A stretch of 64,000 nucleotides of DNA from Salminus brasiliensis (lineage: Eukaryota > Chordata > Actinopteri > Characiformes > Bryconidae): positions 16,408,490-16,472,489 of the forward strand of contig NC_132899.1 of NCBI RefSeq assembly GCF_030463535.1. Direction: 5' to 3'. Position numbers and translations under genes: made by a program. Shown here one piece after another: positions 10,482-22,355 of the stretch (position 1 is its first letter; each line of letters opens with the position of its first letter). The notes under the pieces were generated by a model, which saw nothing but the letters and a program-made list of their open reading frames with translations, made no database searches and had not been told where the DNA came from.

Positions 10482-13400
10482 CTGCAAGTAAACATTGAGA
10501 CTTTATATTAGACTGATTTTTCTCTCATACTTTAATCACTGTATAGCTTTGGATACAGATTTTTCCCCAAACTTATCCATTTTAGAATGTTTACGTTTGA
10601 CCAGATGCAGGTAAACATAAATACAGTAAAACGTAACAAGAATGTTTTCTTTTGAAGATAATAGTTGATATCTGGTGAGCTAGTTTGAAGAACAAAGCCT
10701 CCAGAGGTTCCAGATTTCTCCTGGACGCCACCAGCCAGCACATGAATTTGTTCATCACCACCACCAGCTCACCTAGTTTAACTTAACTCAAGCAATCATT
10801 TGTCAAACTGATGGAAGTGTTTTAATGAACGCTGTGACATAAAACCACCACTTTTTGTATTAAATGTATTTATTTAAATTTGAATATATTTGTATTTATT
10901 CAAATATTAGTGTTTTATTGAGCAAAAACAAAAAAAAAACACTTGCTGCCAAGAAACTGAGCTTTTTAACTCCATTTAACAGATGACTAAAACTTTTGCA
11001 CAGTTTTTGTCCTTATAGCCAAGTCTGTTCACTCGGTGGCCATCTTTAAGACCATTCACACGTCATGCAAGAAGAGATTGGCTTTTAATTGTTGAATGAC
11101 GGGACTTTATCCATAAACAAACGCCATGTTAAGCATTAGGAGAACTCACATTCATGTTTTAACGAGTGGCCGGTCTCCTCATTTATAACATATCTGGTAC
11201 TGTATATATTTAGTAACTAGTTATCTTTCCTGAAACCAATGAGTCAATCAGTTGGCAACTTACAGGTGAAATGACAGAAACTAACAATGCAGCCTTTATG
11301 GCAACTAATGGTTGTTGGAATAAGTCCCTGCATGACCACTTAAAATTTGAATTGTTACAGGAGACAGTGTGTGCATCCAGTAGAACCCACAGAGACACCC
11401 ATCTCAAATACGCTATTGATTCACATAAGTCTAGTTATAATGACTTTAGTCATAAATTTTACATCACCTTCAGCAAAGCCCCTGGCGTTCCTGTGGTCCT
11501 CGGCCAGTCTACCAATCATGTCTGACAGGGCAATCTTACCAGCTCCAGCCAAAATACCTGACTGGCGCATTCCACCACCCAGTGCTTTTCGAGCACGCAG
11601 CGCTCTCTGAATGAAGTCGTTGGACCCACCAAGCATGGTGCCCACTGGTGCCCCCAGTCCCTACCAAAGACAGACATCATAACAAATTAACCATGCTGAA
11701 TCAAACAACAATAATCATTTGTCTTCGAATATGGTTTTTATTATTTGTATTCTCAACAGCATTAAGAACTGAGTTAAATTTGCAAATTACAAACAACATA
11801 CAGAGTAAGCATATGATGACCAGCACATGATGACCAGGGGAATGATTTTTACTAAATACTTCTCCCACTCTTAATAGGAACTTTACAATAGGAGGGTGTA
11901 TGACAGATAGAACTGATTCTAGAACTGTAGTTTGTTTGTTTCTTTTTCCTTGGGTCATGCAGTATATAAACTGATCAGTCATTAGCACCACTGACAGGTC
12001 AAGTGAAGAACTTTTATAATCTTCATCTACAGTGGTATCTGTCAAGGGGTGGATATATTAGGCAGCAAGTAAAAAGTCAGTTCTTTAAGGTTATGTGTTA
12101 AAAGCAGGACAAATGGGTAAGAATAAGAATCTGAGACACTTTGTGATTGCAGATTGACACAATTGTGATGGCTAGACGACTGGGTCTGAGCATTTTCAAA
12201 ACATCACGCAGGTCTTGTGGGTTTTTTCCGGTATGCAGTGGTCAGTACCAAAGCACATTTTGGACTATATAAATTAGCCACTGAACTCTGGTGTTACTGA
12301 GAGCTCCAAATAAACGAACAAACTGAATCCAGAGCGAGTCTCCTCTCGTCCTTTGACAAGCACAAAAAGAAGAATCCAAATTCAATGCAGGCCATAAGAC
12401 GTGTAATATGGACAGTAAGGGAGTTTGCATCCTAACTTCTAATCCGAACTGGTGTTAAGGGACAAAAACAGCAATCTGTTAGTAATATCTATTCATGTAT
12501 TTCATTTGATGTCTTTCAGTGTCAGGAAAAGAGTAAAAATTATGCAAAAGAGAAGGCTCATTTCCTGAAAGATACAAACAAGTCCTGTAATTAAAATGCA
12601 AATATCCTCTTTGACACCCACACTCTGCCACACATTAAGTGGCAAGTGTGATTGGGTTTACTTCAGCCAGGCAACTCTGCATGTGAGCAATGAAGTGAAT
12701 AGCAATACAGAGCTTACTTCTTCTGGAGAGACAGGCAGGGAGTCTCAAATCCTGGATGGTAGAGCATGATTACAGGCCTGCTGCCAGCCATGAGATTCAA
12801 TATTGTGTAGAACAAAGAAGCTTGATTACATGGACAGCAGAAACGCTCCAACAGGTTACATAACATTACACTGCCTTTATTATGCAGGTAAATCTCTATT
12901 GTGTACATGATTTATGTAAGAAATCTATAATTAATCAGAAGCTGCATGTCAACGCGTTAGTCATTAGGTGTGAGGAACCATTTCTGGGTATTTTTATTTC
13001 TTCTACTTTTTTTCTTATAATTTGATAAAGTAAGCAGGATGAGTATTCGTATCAACTTGTTAAATTCGTAGAGATTTACAAATTAATTTTATTCATCTTT
13101 ATTCATCCCACCTCACCTCTTTCCATAAGTATTGGATAGAGCACCATCATTCAGACAGCACAGTTCCACGGCTCTACAGCGCAATGCTGGGGGGCTTTAT
13201 AGCTCTCTAGCCCACACATGGCACAAAAATAGATGTTTATCTGCTCAAGAGAGTCCTATTCTATTGGCAATACTTTTCTACAGGTACTAGACATGCCATG
13301 TGTGAGCATTTTGTTTACATCTGTGTCAGCAATGGGTGCAACCTAAAGTTAGAAGGGGTGTCCAGAAACATTTGGACACATAGTGTATTTATAGTGCTTA

Positions 13401-16400
13401 TACATTTTTTTATGGAAAATTTCATTAATTTCTAAATTGGCAGCATAATAATGTTTATGTAAAATATGAAAATCACTATCAATATATACTATACTGTGAG
13501 GAACATTTGGAGGTTCTTCATTTTGAAACTGTGGAAGATCCTCTTAAGGTGCCTTTGAGGAACACAACAAGAAAAGTTTTTTTTTTAAAGAAAAAGGTTC
13601 CTTGCAGGTTCCTGAGGCCCTCTAGGCACCGTGTCATGTAATACAGTACGCTATATAGGCCATTTAACGTGTGAAAAGAACAAACTTAGTATTAAGGACT
13701 GAATGAGAACAGTCTTACCTTAGACAGACAGACGCTGACAGTGTGGCAGTGTTTCAGTATGACAGACGGTTGTACACCCAGTGCCACTGCTGCATTCATT
13801 AATCTAGCACCATCCATGTGCACCGCAAGCTCATATTTATCTGCTAAAGAACGTAGCTAACACACAGAGAGAGAATGATATACATAAAGTACTACTAGAC
13901 ATAATATCAACAGATGGACACTCTAACATACACTTCATAAAGCCTAACATATAGGACTACATAGTACAAAAACACTGCTTTGACCTCACATACCCAGCTT
14001 AAATAATATCTCCTAAGTCACACGATCTACACAAACTCTACATAAATCTGCGTATTTCCAATGAACCACATGTCATTCTGACTAATATAATAGGACTTTG
14101 TAATACGTCTCTAACCTCCTGAAGGAAGGAGATTGGGAGAACACGTCCGCCCAGAATGTTGTGTGTGTTTTCCACACACACCAGTCGGGAGCGGGAGTAG
14201 TGAGCATCAGGGTAACCGTGACAAATCTTTGAATCCAGCTGGTCCAGATCAAACGTTCCATTAGGCAGAGTCGTGACTGTAGTGGAGTGTACTCCTGCAA
14301 GCTGGGGAAAATGCATCAGAGCAGGTGCCTTTCATCAACATCCAACACACCCTGATCAGACCCAAAGATAATATGGCATTGCATGACATCAGAAAATGCA
14401 TGTTCTTCAGAGTCTGCCTCATTGGAGCAAATCAAAATGGACTTCTTGGACTATTGGTTTAACTGTTTAGCTTTGGAACTGTGGTTTACAATGATGGTTA
14501 AAAACATTCATTGAAATTCATAAATTAATATTTTGGGCATTGACATTGATTCCAGCAACATGTGATGTTAAAATAAAATATTAATCTTGCAAGAATGTTT
14601 CATTTAATTTAAATGTTGTAATTTAAATGAACAATAAACATCTTTAAATAATGATATAATCTGACTATGCAAATAATCTGGCTATGCTCAACATTTTAAA
14701 CTCTAAAGAATCCCTGGACATCTACCAGCAATGAACATCCTGGATATAGGTGCAAACAAAAGAAGCAAATTACTTCAGTTATTTTTAGCAGTGTTTTAAT
14801 TAAAAGGAAAATTAAAAGAATTCATTAAAAGAAAACACTATTTTCAATATAAAGTAATTTTATTTATGCAAAAATGAATAAAAGCAAAGAAAAGCTGTTT
14901 GTCCTCCAAACAGTTGTTAATCATTATTTTGTATTTTATTGTTTTTTTAAGATAATGTTTTTTGTCTGGTTTCTTGGGCAACATTCTGGAGTTGACTGTA
15001 GATTGACCATGAAAAACATTTGTACAGACTGATTTGTTACATTTTAAATATGTGAAAACCTGCAGAACCTGCAGTGAAAATATACATAGATCAGCACCAT
15101 TGTGCACGAGGCACTAGTTAGTCCACATTCCAATCTTGGCATTAGGCATGGAGACAATAGGTTCATGTTTATCTCCTCCTGAGAACCCTTTTGGACATAT
15201 GGTGTATATTAAATGAATTAAATGTCTTCAGTGATAAGCATTTATAAATCTTACCTGTGCACTTCCACCCTGCTCATATATGTGCAGGTGAGAGAGATCA
15301 CCTACTATCATTGCATCTCCCCTCTCCCTACAATGCACCATGACTGTGAAACAGAAAGAGAGAGAGAGATGGACAGACATGTAAGACTTCAAAGAAAGCA
15401 TCCCAAATCATTTTAAGGGGTTATCATACAGCACTACACACAATTCAAGGATTGATTCGATATCATACAGTAGTGTTTCAATGTGATGTGACTGAATATG
15501 TTAATATGACAATGTGCCTAGTGACATAACATTTTTGTGGTGCTTGCACTTTGCACTCAGCTTACATCCATGTGCACTAGGGTCATAACAATGCACATTT
15601 TTCAGGTTCAATATCATTTTTAGTTCTTATGTCTTAAAAATGATGTACAGTATAAACGATCAAGAATTTTTTCTAAATTTTATGCCTAATATAAGTCATA
15701 GAATTAATAAATTCTTCAGTTATTTAAGTACTGATTTTAATCTTTAATATGAGTGCTACTCCTTATACCTTCACATGCGTGCTGAATGGTTGATGTCACT
15801 GTCTGCCAAATTCTGGCAAGTCTATCTTGAAGAACTTTAGGAACCTTTTCTGGGTTCGGGTTTTAGGTAGCCACACTTTCATGCTCATACTCAAAAGCTT
15901 ACGAAGAATGTGAGTCTCTCTGTTCTTCTGAGGGTTACAGTGAAAAAATATTATTACCTCTGTCCATTTTCTCCCCCTATGCTTTTACCAGTGAAGAATG
16001 GAAACTAATTTTAACTTAACCTCTGGGCACAGTTCACCATCCATCTTACCTGCAATCAGATTGCTCATGGTCCCTGTGGGGATGAACAAAGCTGCCTCCA
16101 TGCCAAAAATATCAGCTGCCATCTTCTGCAGTTCTACAAAAACAGAAAGAGAGTTTTTTTAACCATTAAAAAACAGCATAGATCGAATTATTCACATAAA
16201 ATGATACAGATTGGGGACGAAAATAGCTGTATTGTGTCTCTGCATTTATTTACACTGAATTTTTGTCAGTTTATGAGACTTTAGGCAACTCGTGATGCCA
16301 TCTTTGCAGGCAATCCCATTCATCTACAGCCTGTCATCTTGACACAGAGGGTTTAGAGCCCTCTTCTGCGAGTCACAGGAATTAATCACAAATATTAAGC

Positions 16401-17146
16401 AGCAACCTCAATAACTATAATCCTATAATAAAATTACTACATTGTAAAGTCTGTAAAATAACTACTAACTTTGGCTAAATTAAAATAGCCAAATAATACT
16501 GATGCATCGTGTAGACGACAGAATAAATGTGCAGTTTTTTTTTACATTACTAGTCTTTTAGCTGATATATACATATATGTATATAGACCTATAGGACACA
16601 TAAGGACAAAGTAGTTGTTTGGTTGTTTAAATTTTAACGATGAAACTATAAATTCTGTAATAATTGCGTTGGTTTAGCTAATTATCAAACTGACCGTATG
16701 TACAGTAAACGGGGGGGATCTCCTGCGCCCCTCTCTGGTCCTGCTCTGGTACCGCAGGTCTGTAAGTACTTATTCATTAACTTACTACACACTACGCAAA
16801 ACTAGCTAATTAACTATAGAGATATAAGTGGGTAATATTTCTAACCAGCAATCGTGGGATCTTCTCCAAAAACATCGTCCCCCACCTCGGCCTCTGCCAT
16901 GGCTCGGCGCATCGCTGCCCCCGGTTTGGTGACCGTGTCGCTGCGGAGGTCCACCGTGTGCACCGGGGCTGATCCGCTACTGTCTGGAGATCCCGCCCCG
17001 GTTCTTGCTCCGGGACGGTCGTAGTAAAATCTCACCGGGTCCGCTCTCAGGACACGGCGGAGAGGACGACTGCTGAGCGAAGCCGGAAAGCGGTTTGTGC
17101 ATCGTATGAGAGCACGAATAGAAACGAGGGGTGTGCTAGAAGTCAT
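10174..17146 (-). CDS. tha1: L-threonine aldolase, 7 exons, intact
   Basis: Exons in transcript order are 17146-16846, 16133-16050, 15343-15255, 14301-14116, 13856-13719, 11660-11468 and 10481-10174. They join in frame to 432 codons. The enzyme is a PLP-dependent fold-type I aldolase that cleaves L-threonine or allo-threonine to glycine and acetaldehyde. Visible motifs are [11 protein letters not shown] (65-75), [10 protein letters not shown] (89-98), FIPTGTMSN (117-125), [13 protein letters not shown] (143-155, with the ring-stacking His at 149), CVENTHN, VHMDGAR (232-238, Asp235 for the pyridine nitrogen) and SVCLSK with the Schiff-base Lys266 at the exon 5/6 junction. The first 35 residues are Arg/Ser-rich with no acidic residue, suggesting a mitochondrial presequence. 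Human THA1 is a pseudogene; here I see no break. Confidence 0.95.
10482..11467 (-). other. tha1: tha1 intron 6
   Basis: About 1 kb of AT-rich intron with no recognised repeat or gene. Confidence 0.8.
11468..11660 (-). CDS. tha1: tha1 exon 6
   Basis: The acceptor is GTCTTTGGTAG and the donor GAAG|GTGATG. It encodes [20 protein letters not shown] followed by [13 protein letters not shown] and a helix ending [12 protein letters not shown]. The GLGAPVG loop follows the catalytic lysine directly. Confidence 0.93.
11661..13718 (-). other. tha1: tha1 intron 5 (2.1 kb)
   Basis: AT-rich sequence with no nested gene seen. It contains a Tc1-derived short element at 13110-13390. Confidence 0.75.
13110..13390 (-). 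mobile_element. Non-autonomous Tc1-derived element in tha1 intron 5
   Basis: The reverse complement matches 34440-34745: GGTGTCCAGAAACATTTGGA at the end, the GCATGG block, and the AATGCTGGGGGGCTTTATAG block (AGCCCCCCAGCATT in the other copy). It is short and has no reading frame. Confidence 0.7.
13719..13856 (-). CDS. tha1: tha1 exon 5
   Basis: The acceptor is GTGTGTTAG and the donor AAG|GTAAGA. It encodes residues 221-266 with [16 protein letters not shown] and SVCLSK. The last codon is the PLP-binding lysine. Confidence 0.93.
14116..14301 (-). CDS. tha1: tha1 exon 4
   Basis: The acceptor is ATTTTCCCCAG and the donor GAG|GTTAGA. It encodes residues 159-220 from LAGVHSTTV to ISFLQE, including LVCVENTHN and GGRVLP of the large domain. 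Phase 0 on both sides. Confidence 0.93.
14302..15254 (-). other. tha1: tha1 intron 3
   Basis: An AT-rich intron of about 950 bases. 15115-15210 is a fragment of the Tc1-derived family: CTTGGCATTAGGCATGGAG and a CCCTTTTGGACATATGGTGT end. Confidence 0.7.
15115..15210 (-). mobile_element. Tc1-derived element fragment
   Basis: TTGGCATTAGGCATGG, GGTTCATGTTTATCTCCT and TTTTGGACATATGGTGTATA match the inverted form of the 34440-34745 copy in shortened form. Confidence 0.55.
15255..15343 (-). CDS. tha1: tha1 exon 3
   Basis: The acceptor is TTTCTGTTTCACAG and the donor CAG|GTAAGA. It encodes [20 protein letters not shown] followed by QGGSAQ, with the cofactor-stacking His149. It ends in phase 0. Confidence 0.93.
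15344..16845 (-). other. tha1: tha1 introns 2 and 1 (around exon 2)
   Basis: The introns at 15344-16049 and 16134-16845 hold AT-rich sequence without recognisable repeats beyond short T and A runs. Confidence 0.75.
16050..16133 (-). CDS. tha1: tha1 exon 2
   Basis: The acceptor is TTTCTGTTTTTGTAG and the donor G|GTAAGA. It encodes [15 protein letters not shown] and then [13 protein letters not shown], the loop that holds the PLP phosphate. Phase 1 on both sides. Confidence 0.93.
16846..17146 (-). CDS. tha1: tha1 exon 1
   Basis: It runs from ATG at 17146 to donor G|GTTAGA (intron begins at 16845). It encodes residues 1-100: the basic leader, a Gly/Ser linker and the first conserved block ending FGEDPTIA. 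The downstream in-frame Met79 would remove the conserved DLRSDT motif, so the first Met is preferred. Confidence 0.9.
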
Positions 17147-17334
17147 GGTTAAAATCTAGAGTGGGTTCTCCACACTCAGAGTCTCAGGGTTTACAGGTAG
17201 CGCTAGGTTCGTTGATTTGCAAGAACTTTGGATTCGTTGCCTTCGGCAATCATTGACTAGAGCCTACTGAAAGGCATCAGCAGTAGAACATGATACATCG
17301 ATAGAACCCCTAAGCACCAGTTCAAGAAATAGAG
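17147..17334 (-). promoter_or_regulatory. tha1: tha1 5' flank
   Basis: The region just upstream of the tha1 start codon must hold the 5' UTR and promoter. I see no clear TATA box. Exon 1 itself is CpG-rich, unlike the flank. Confidence 0.35.
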
Positions 17335-17409
17335 GCGCCATGTGGAGGAAAGTCAGGACGATTCTAAGGGCCAGAGGGGCGCTAAATTGTATTGATTGAG
17401 TATTTTGGC

Positions 17410-17765
17410 AGAATCTAACCTTAACCTCAGTAACCTGCACCTGAACCCTAATCTTAATCTCAGTAACCTACACCTAAACTCTAGTCTTAATATCAGAAAC
17501 CTCCACCTAACCCTATCCTTAAACCTCAGTAACCTGCACCTAAACCTAACCCTATCCTTAACCTCAGTAACCTGCACCTAAACCTAACCCTATCCTTAAC
17601 CTCAGTAACCTGCACCTAAACCTAACCCTATCCTTAACCTCAGTAACCTGCACCTAAACCTAACCCTATCCTTAACCTCAGTAACCTGCACCTAAACCTA
17701 ATCCTATCCTTAACCTCAGTAACCTGCACCTAAACCTAACCCTAAGATTAACCTCAGTATTCAAA
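17410..17765 (+). repeat. 38-bp minisatellite with telomere-like words
   Basis: The unit reads CCTATCCTTAACCTCAGTAA then CCTGCACCTAAACCTAAC (38 bases). About six near-perfect units follow three diverged ones. CCTAA and CCCTAA words recur, recalling the telomere hexamer, but this is not a pure telomeric array. The array lies about 250 bases upstream of tha1. It produces spurious periodic open frames on both strands. Confidence 0.95.
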
Positions 17766-18882
17766 AGCTGAACATTCTGCTCCTTTAAGTTTTTATAAAA
17801 AGTAAAACAGACAGTTTAGAAGTAAGGACCAGAGAAACTTCCTCATTTCAGCTCATTTGTCATGCCATCCTACCTCACCTCACAGACTGAGTGCGCTGCC
17901 TCTCTGAATACTAGCAGTACCTAAACAAAAACAGATGAACTAATCCATGTCAAAAGTTTTGGCCGTTTTCTTTACAAAAACAGCTGGAAAAGGCTACAGA
18001 GCTGACTTTCACTACAATACCCAGCATGCATTATGTGAATACACCATACAAACTATTGGGAACTGCATTAACCAACTATCAGAAAAGAAAAAAATTCAAA
18101 CAGCATGAGGCAGGCTACTGCTATATTTGTAAAAAGACAAAAAAAAAAAAAAGACTGCCAGTAGAGGACGCTCTCTGATCATTGAAAGCAGGGAGATGTT
18201 GACAATATAGAAAAGCTCTAGTTGTTTTTTAGATGTTTAACAGATTTTAAGCTGTTCATCAGTGAATTAGATAAAAGTAATTGAGCGACTTGTGAAGATA
18301 TTTCAGCAAATTCTTTTCTTTCTTTGTTATTTTTTAATAATTTGCAATAATGTTTAGCACAAAAATAAAAGCTGCTGGTAGTCTGATCTGTTCACTGATG
18401 TTAACTGAACATCACCTTCACTCCTCTGGTATTTTATCTTAGAAAAAATGACAATAATAGGAACTACGACCCTGCACTAATCCTCTCTGTGTATAGGCTG
18501 GCGTCCTCTGCTGGAGTAACACTGCTTTACTACTTTTCAGCCTCAGGAGGACAGAACCATTTTTTGAAGGGGAGGTCAGGGCCATTGATTTGAAATGTAT
18601 AATGACTATTAATCACATATTTATATTTATGTATTAATATTAATTTAATGTTAATACATCCTACTGTTATTTCTATAGGACCTCTCCAGCAACATAGGCC
18701 TCTTGCTGGCCCCTATCTTGCCTAGGTATGATGTTTGTAAAGCACTCTCACTTTGTCCATGCGATGGCGCACACTCTCTTCTTTGTCAGCCAGTGATATT
18801 TTTCATGCCTTTATGGTGTTGTTGTAGTGACTTATTATAGACTTATTGGTGTAATTGTTACAACTTATTACAGGCTTATAAA
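17766..18882. other. Intergenic, nothing recognised
   Basis: AT-rich sequence with an A run at 18130-18153. No gene or clear repeat is seen. Confidence 0.6.
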
Positions 18883-18887
18883 ACACA

Positions 18888-18933
<46 letters not shown>
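18883..18933 (+). repeat. (CA)n microsatellite
   Basis: About 25 CA units with one CCC interruption, ending at ACATAT. Confidence 0.95.
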
Positions 18934-18936
<3 letters not shown>

Positions 18937-18999
18937 TTGTTTTACTGCATTAGTGAGGACTGCCACTGATTTTTGTGTAACTACGTAGTTCTACATCTA

Positions 19000-19630
19000 A
19001 ATCTAGTCCTAACCCCAACAATAGTAACCTTAAACCTACTCCTAACCTTAACCACAGTTACCTATATCTAAGCCTAACCAAAACTTCAGTAACCTACACC
19101 TAATCCTAATCCTAACCTTTACCACACTTACCTATATCTAACCCTAACCAAAACTTCAGTCACCTACAACTAATCCAAACCCTAAACATAACCTCAGTAA
19201 TCTACACCTAATCCAAACCCTAAACATAACCTCAGTAACCTAAACCTAGCCCTAAACTTAACTCTTAGTAGCCTACAAGTAACACTAGCCCTGAACTCAA
19301 CCTCAATAGCCTACACTTAACCCTAAACATAACCTCAGTAATTCAAACCTAACCTTAGTAACCTAAACCTAAACCTAGACCTAAACTTAATCTCAGTAGC
19401 CTACACCTAATCCTAACCCCAAACATAACCCCAGTAACCTAAACTTAACCTTAGTAACCTAAACCTAAACTTAATCTCAGTAGCCTACACCTAATCCTAA
19501 CCCTAAACATAACCTCAGTAATCTAAACCTAAACCTAGCCCTTAACCTAACCTTAGTAACTTTAACCTAGACCTCAGTAGCCTACACCTAACCCTAAACT
19601 TAATCTCAGTAACCTAAACCTAAAACATTA
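19000..19630 (+). repeat. Diverged minisatellite related to 17410-17765
   Basis: About 630 bases of ACCTCAGTAACCTAAACCTA-like units, much more diverged than the first array. Downstream of both arrays is a similar tail: GAACATTCTGCTCCTTTAAG at the first, GAATTTCTGCTCTTTTAG at the second, each followed by an AAAAAGTA block. This suggests two copies of one element or a duplication. Confidence 0.85.
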
Positions 19631-21381
19631 AACTCTGAATTTCTGCTCTTTTAGTTTTTTCCTTAAAAAGTATCCTTGCTTGTTCAAAAATGTTGTCCTA
19701 TCAATGTGAGGCCCATTTGGTCCTCATAATAACACACACACACACACACACAAAGACACATACTTAACAACCTTGCTCTAAATAGACAATAACGTCACAG
19801 ATCATTTGTCAGCAGAACTCTGTAATGTGTCTGGACTCTCTGGTGTCACATTTAAATAGTTTTAAGTAATGTGCTCCCATTTACAACCACACAGGCAGGC
19901 CGGCCCTCCTGATGCTGTGAGGTCATGCAGGCAGGAGTGGAGGTTTCCAGGCCTTTACTGGCTGTGTTTACAGTGGCCAGCTTTGTCAGGCTGACTCTAA
20001 TAAAAGCCTACAGGAGGTGTCAGGCTGGGCTGCGAAAGTGAAGAGAACAGCTGCCCAGGTTTCCAGTAAGAGGCATGATGGTGGGAAGGGGAGTGGAGAG
20101 GTGGGTGTGTCCGCTGGCACTCTGTGTTCACATTGTATTCTAATGAGCACATTTGTCCTGCTGGCTCAGTGCCATGGCAGGCTCTTCTGCTTGTACCTCT
20201 GGAGGCTGGACATGACCCAGAACTGCTGCAGAAAAGCTCATTTGCCTTTTGCCAATGCTTTGAATATCTCTAGCTGTGAGTTTGGTTAAAGGTTAAGGTA
20301 ATAGAACAATCGTGGGTGGCATCTACAAAAGCACTGCCGTGTGCAGAATTCGTAATGTAGATGCAGTAAATAGTGTTAGATTATTAGGAATGTTAATTTG
20401 GCCAGAATTCCCAGTGGAGGTCCTTCTGTTTATGGGCCTCAAGGAAGTCTTTTCAGAGTGTGTGTATTTGAGTTTGATACACTCTTTGTTTCATGCTCAC
20501 GAAATGTGTTCTGGCGGCATTTTTACACAACGGTAGAAAAGTGCTCTGTTGTGAAAGCTGTCATTGCAATGCAGTAAGGGGTGGGGGGTGGGGGGTAGTT
20601 ACTGGAAGTCGGTTTGAAAGGGTTGCCTTCATTCTTGAGTTTTTTTTTCTCTGCAGCAAGATTCTACTCACAGATTGCATTGCATATTTTTCCAACCAAA
20701 ACTATGCATACAAACATTATGTTATATGTACATGTGTAATATTTACTTTAGGAATGTAGGTTTTTTTCATAGTTTAAAAACAAGTGCAATATTTGTTACT
20801 CATTCATATACATTTTTCTAATTCACTATAAATTTTTTTTTTTTTAAAAGCCTAGCGTTTGCATATTGTACAAAGGGCCGGTTTCTGCACTTTCCTGTAG
20901 TAGATAAGATAGCGTATTATCTGCAAATAGATTTATCTAATAAAACCGACACATGTTATATGGCTGATTTTATTGCTGCATCACATTCGATTGCATCAGA
21001 TGAGGCTGGGCTGATTACATTATTCAGCTGCTATATTTGACCAGCGTTATAAAACCCAAAATGGCCAGAGTGTCCTGCAGTGCTGGCCACATCATTTCCC
21101 GCTTAGAGACTTTACATAAAGGCTAAACATAGCAGGGGTGAGTTAGGGCATGGTTCAATGAGCATAAGCTGTGTCTAGAATCTAATGTCTCTATTTTGGT
21201 GGCGTGTTCACAGCAACAATACAAACACAAACATTACAAGCCCCCTTTTCTAGCACATGCCACTTGTCATGTTTTGTCAACACATAGTACTGACCTAAAC
21301 CTCCAAACCTCATCAATAGCACAACTGACCTAAACCTCAACACCACAAGTCTAACTATTGATGTCTAGGCAATATACAGCA
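19631..21381. other. Intergenic, mostly unique
   Basis: (CA)n at 19733-19752. 19850-20300 is GC-balanced with small open frames but no domain. 20860-21130 has a mixed, low-repeat composition and could be a conserved non-coding element. That is a guess from composition. Confidence 0.45.
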
Positions 21382-21408
21382 CCCCCCCCCCCCCCCCCCA
21401 AAAAAAAA
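21382..21408 (+). repeat. poly(C)18-poly(A)9 tract
   Basis: 18 C followed by 9 A without interruption. Confidence 0.95.
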
Positions 21409-22129
21409 GGACTGGCAATGGCAGTTACTGTGTTATACCAAACACACTTGAGTTTGAGATAATTTCTTCATAATTTCTTCTTTTATTCTTTTCATTTATT
21501 TTCAACTTTTTATTTGACCCACACATTTATTTATTTATTGTAATATTATTAAGCTGTATGCACAAAACTTTCAGTGTTTTCCACTTTGTGCTATTCCATC
21601 TTTTTTAGGAAAAGTTGTTCCTTCATGTCAAAAAGTCAGTTTCTCCGTGTCAAAAATTGTTGTAGACCACACCGAGAAAATCCTTTACAGTTGATGGTTG
21701 TATTTGTAGCCATTTTCTAGTTATAGATTTTTTACTTGCTGTTAATATCATTCTAAGCTGGCATGTATCCATTGTGAAAGACCCAAATACATTATTTGAA
21801 AGTTACATGGTGCTTATTGTTGTTTAAACATTCTCCTTTTTCTGTATTTCTTGCCAGAAGAGACGATTAATACTGCTATCTGCCTACCGATGTTAAAGTT
21901 TACATGGGCTCTAACTATTTGCTACCTTTATTATTATTATCAACATTAATCATCATTACTTTCTAATTACTAATATAATATTGATTATATTAATTGCATT
22001 ATATTATGATTATATCAGCACACCTGAGTAGAAGAACAATCTTATGTGGTACAGTGACTTTCTATTAAAAAATAAAACTAAAAAAAATGTAAAAAAATAA
22101 ATAAATAAATATATAAGTAGTTTTGACCA

Positions 22130-22355
22130 GAGTGAATGAGCCTGTGAATCTTGGTTTCTCCCAAGGTTTCTTTCTTTCCAGCTCTGAGGGAGTTTTTCCT
22201 TGCCACTACTGCCTTTGGTTTACTCACTGGGGTTTTTAATGTTTATGTTTTATGATTTGTTGATCTCTTGTCCCATTACTGGATTCCTGTAAAGCTGCTT
22301 TGTGATATCGTCAGTTGAAAAAAGTGCTATACAAATACATTTGAATTTAATTGGG
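22130..22355 (+). mobile_element. 3' tail of a fish non-LTR retroelement
   Basis: Typical tail words in order: GGTTTCTCCCAAGGTTTCTT, GGGAGTTTTTCCTTGCCACT, TTTGGTTTACTCACTGGGGT, CTGTAAAGCTGCTTTGTGA and AAAGTGCTATACAAATACAT, then TTGAATTTAATTG. This tail is widespread in teleost LINE/SINE families. The coding part is absent. Confidence 0.8.

Noticed and set aside
16841..16845. Extending tha1 exon 1 to the in-frame stop at 16841
   Set aside because: The stop lies just inside the intron; splicing at GTTAGA joins in phase to exon 2, which continues the conserved protein.
17353..17581. Frames with regular LHLNPNL- and RLGFRCRLL-like repeats
   Set aside because: Both strands are open only because the 38-bp minisatellite lacks stop codons in these phases.
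17410..17765. Interstitial telomere
   Set aside because: CCCTAA words are embedded in a 38-bp unit; no run of the pure hexamer exists.
17410..19630. Regular repeats as a possible CRISPR array
   Set aside because: The units are contiguous without unique spacers and the genome is a vertebrate; these are minisatellites.
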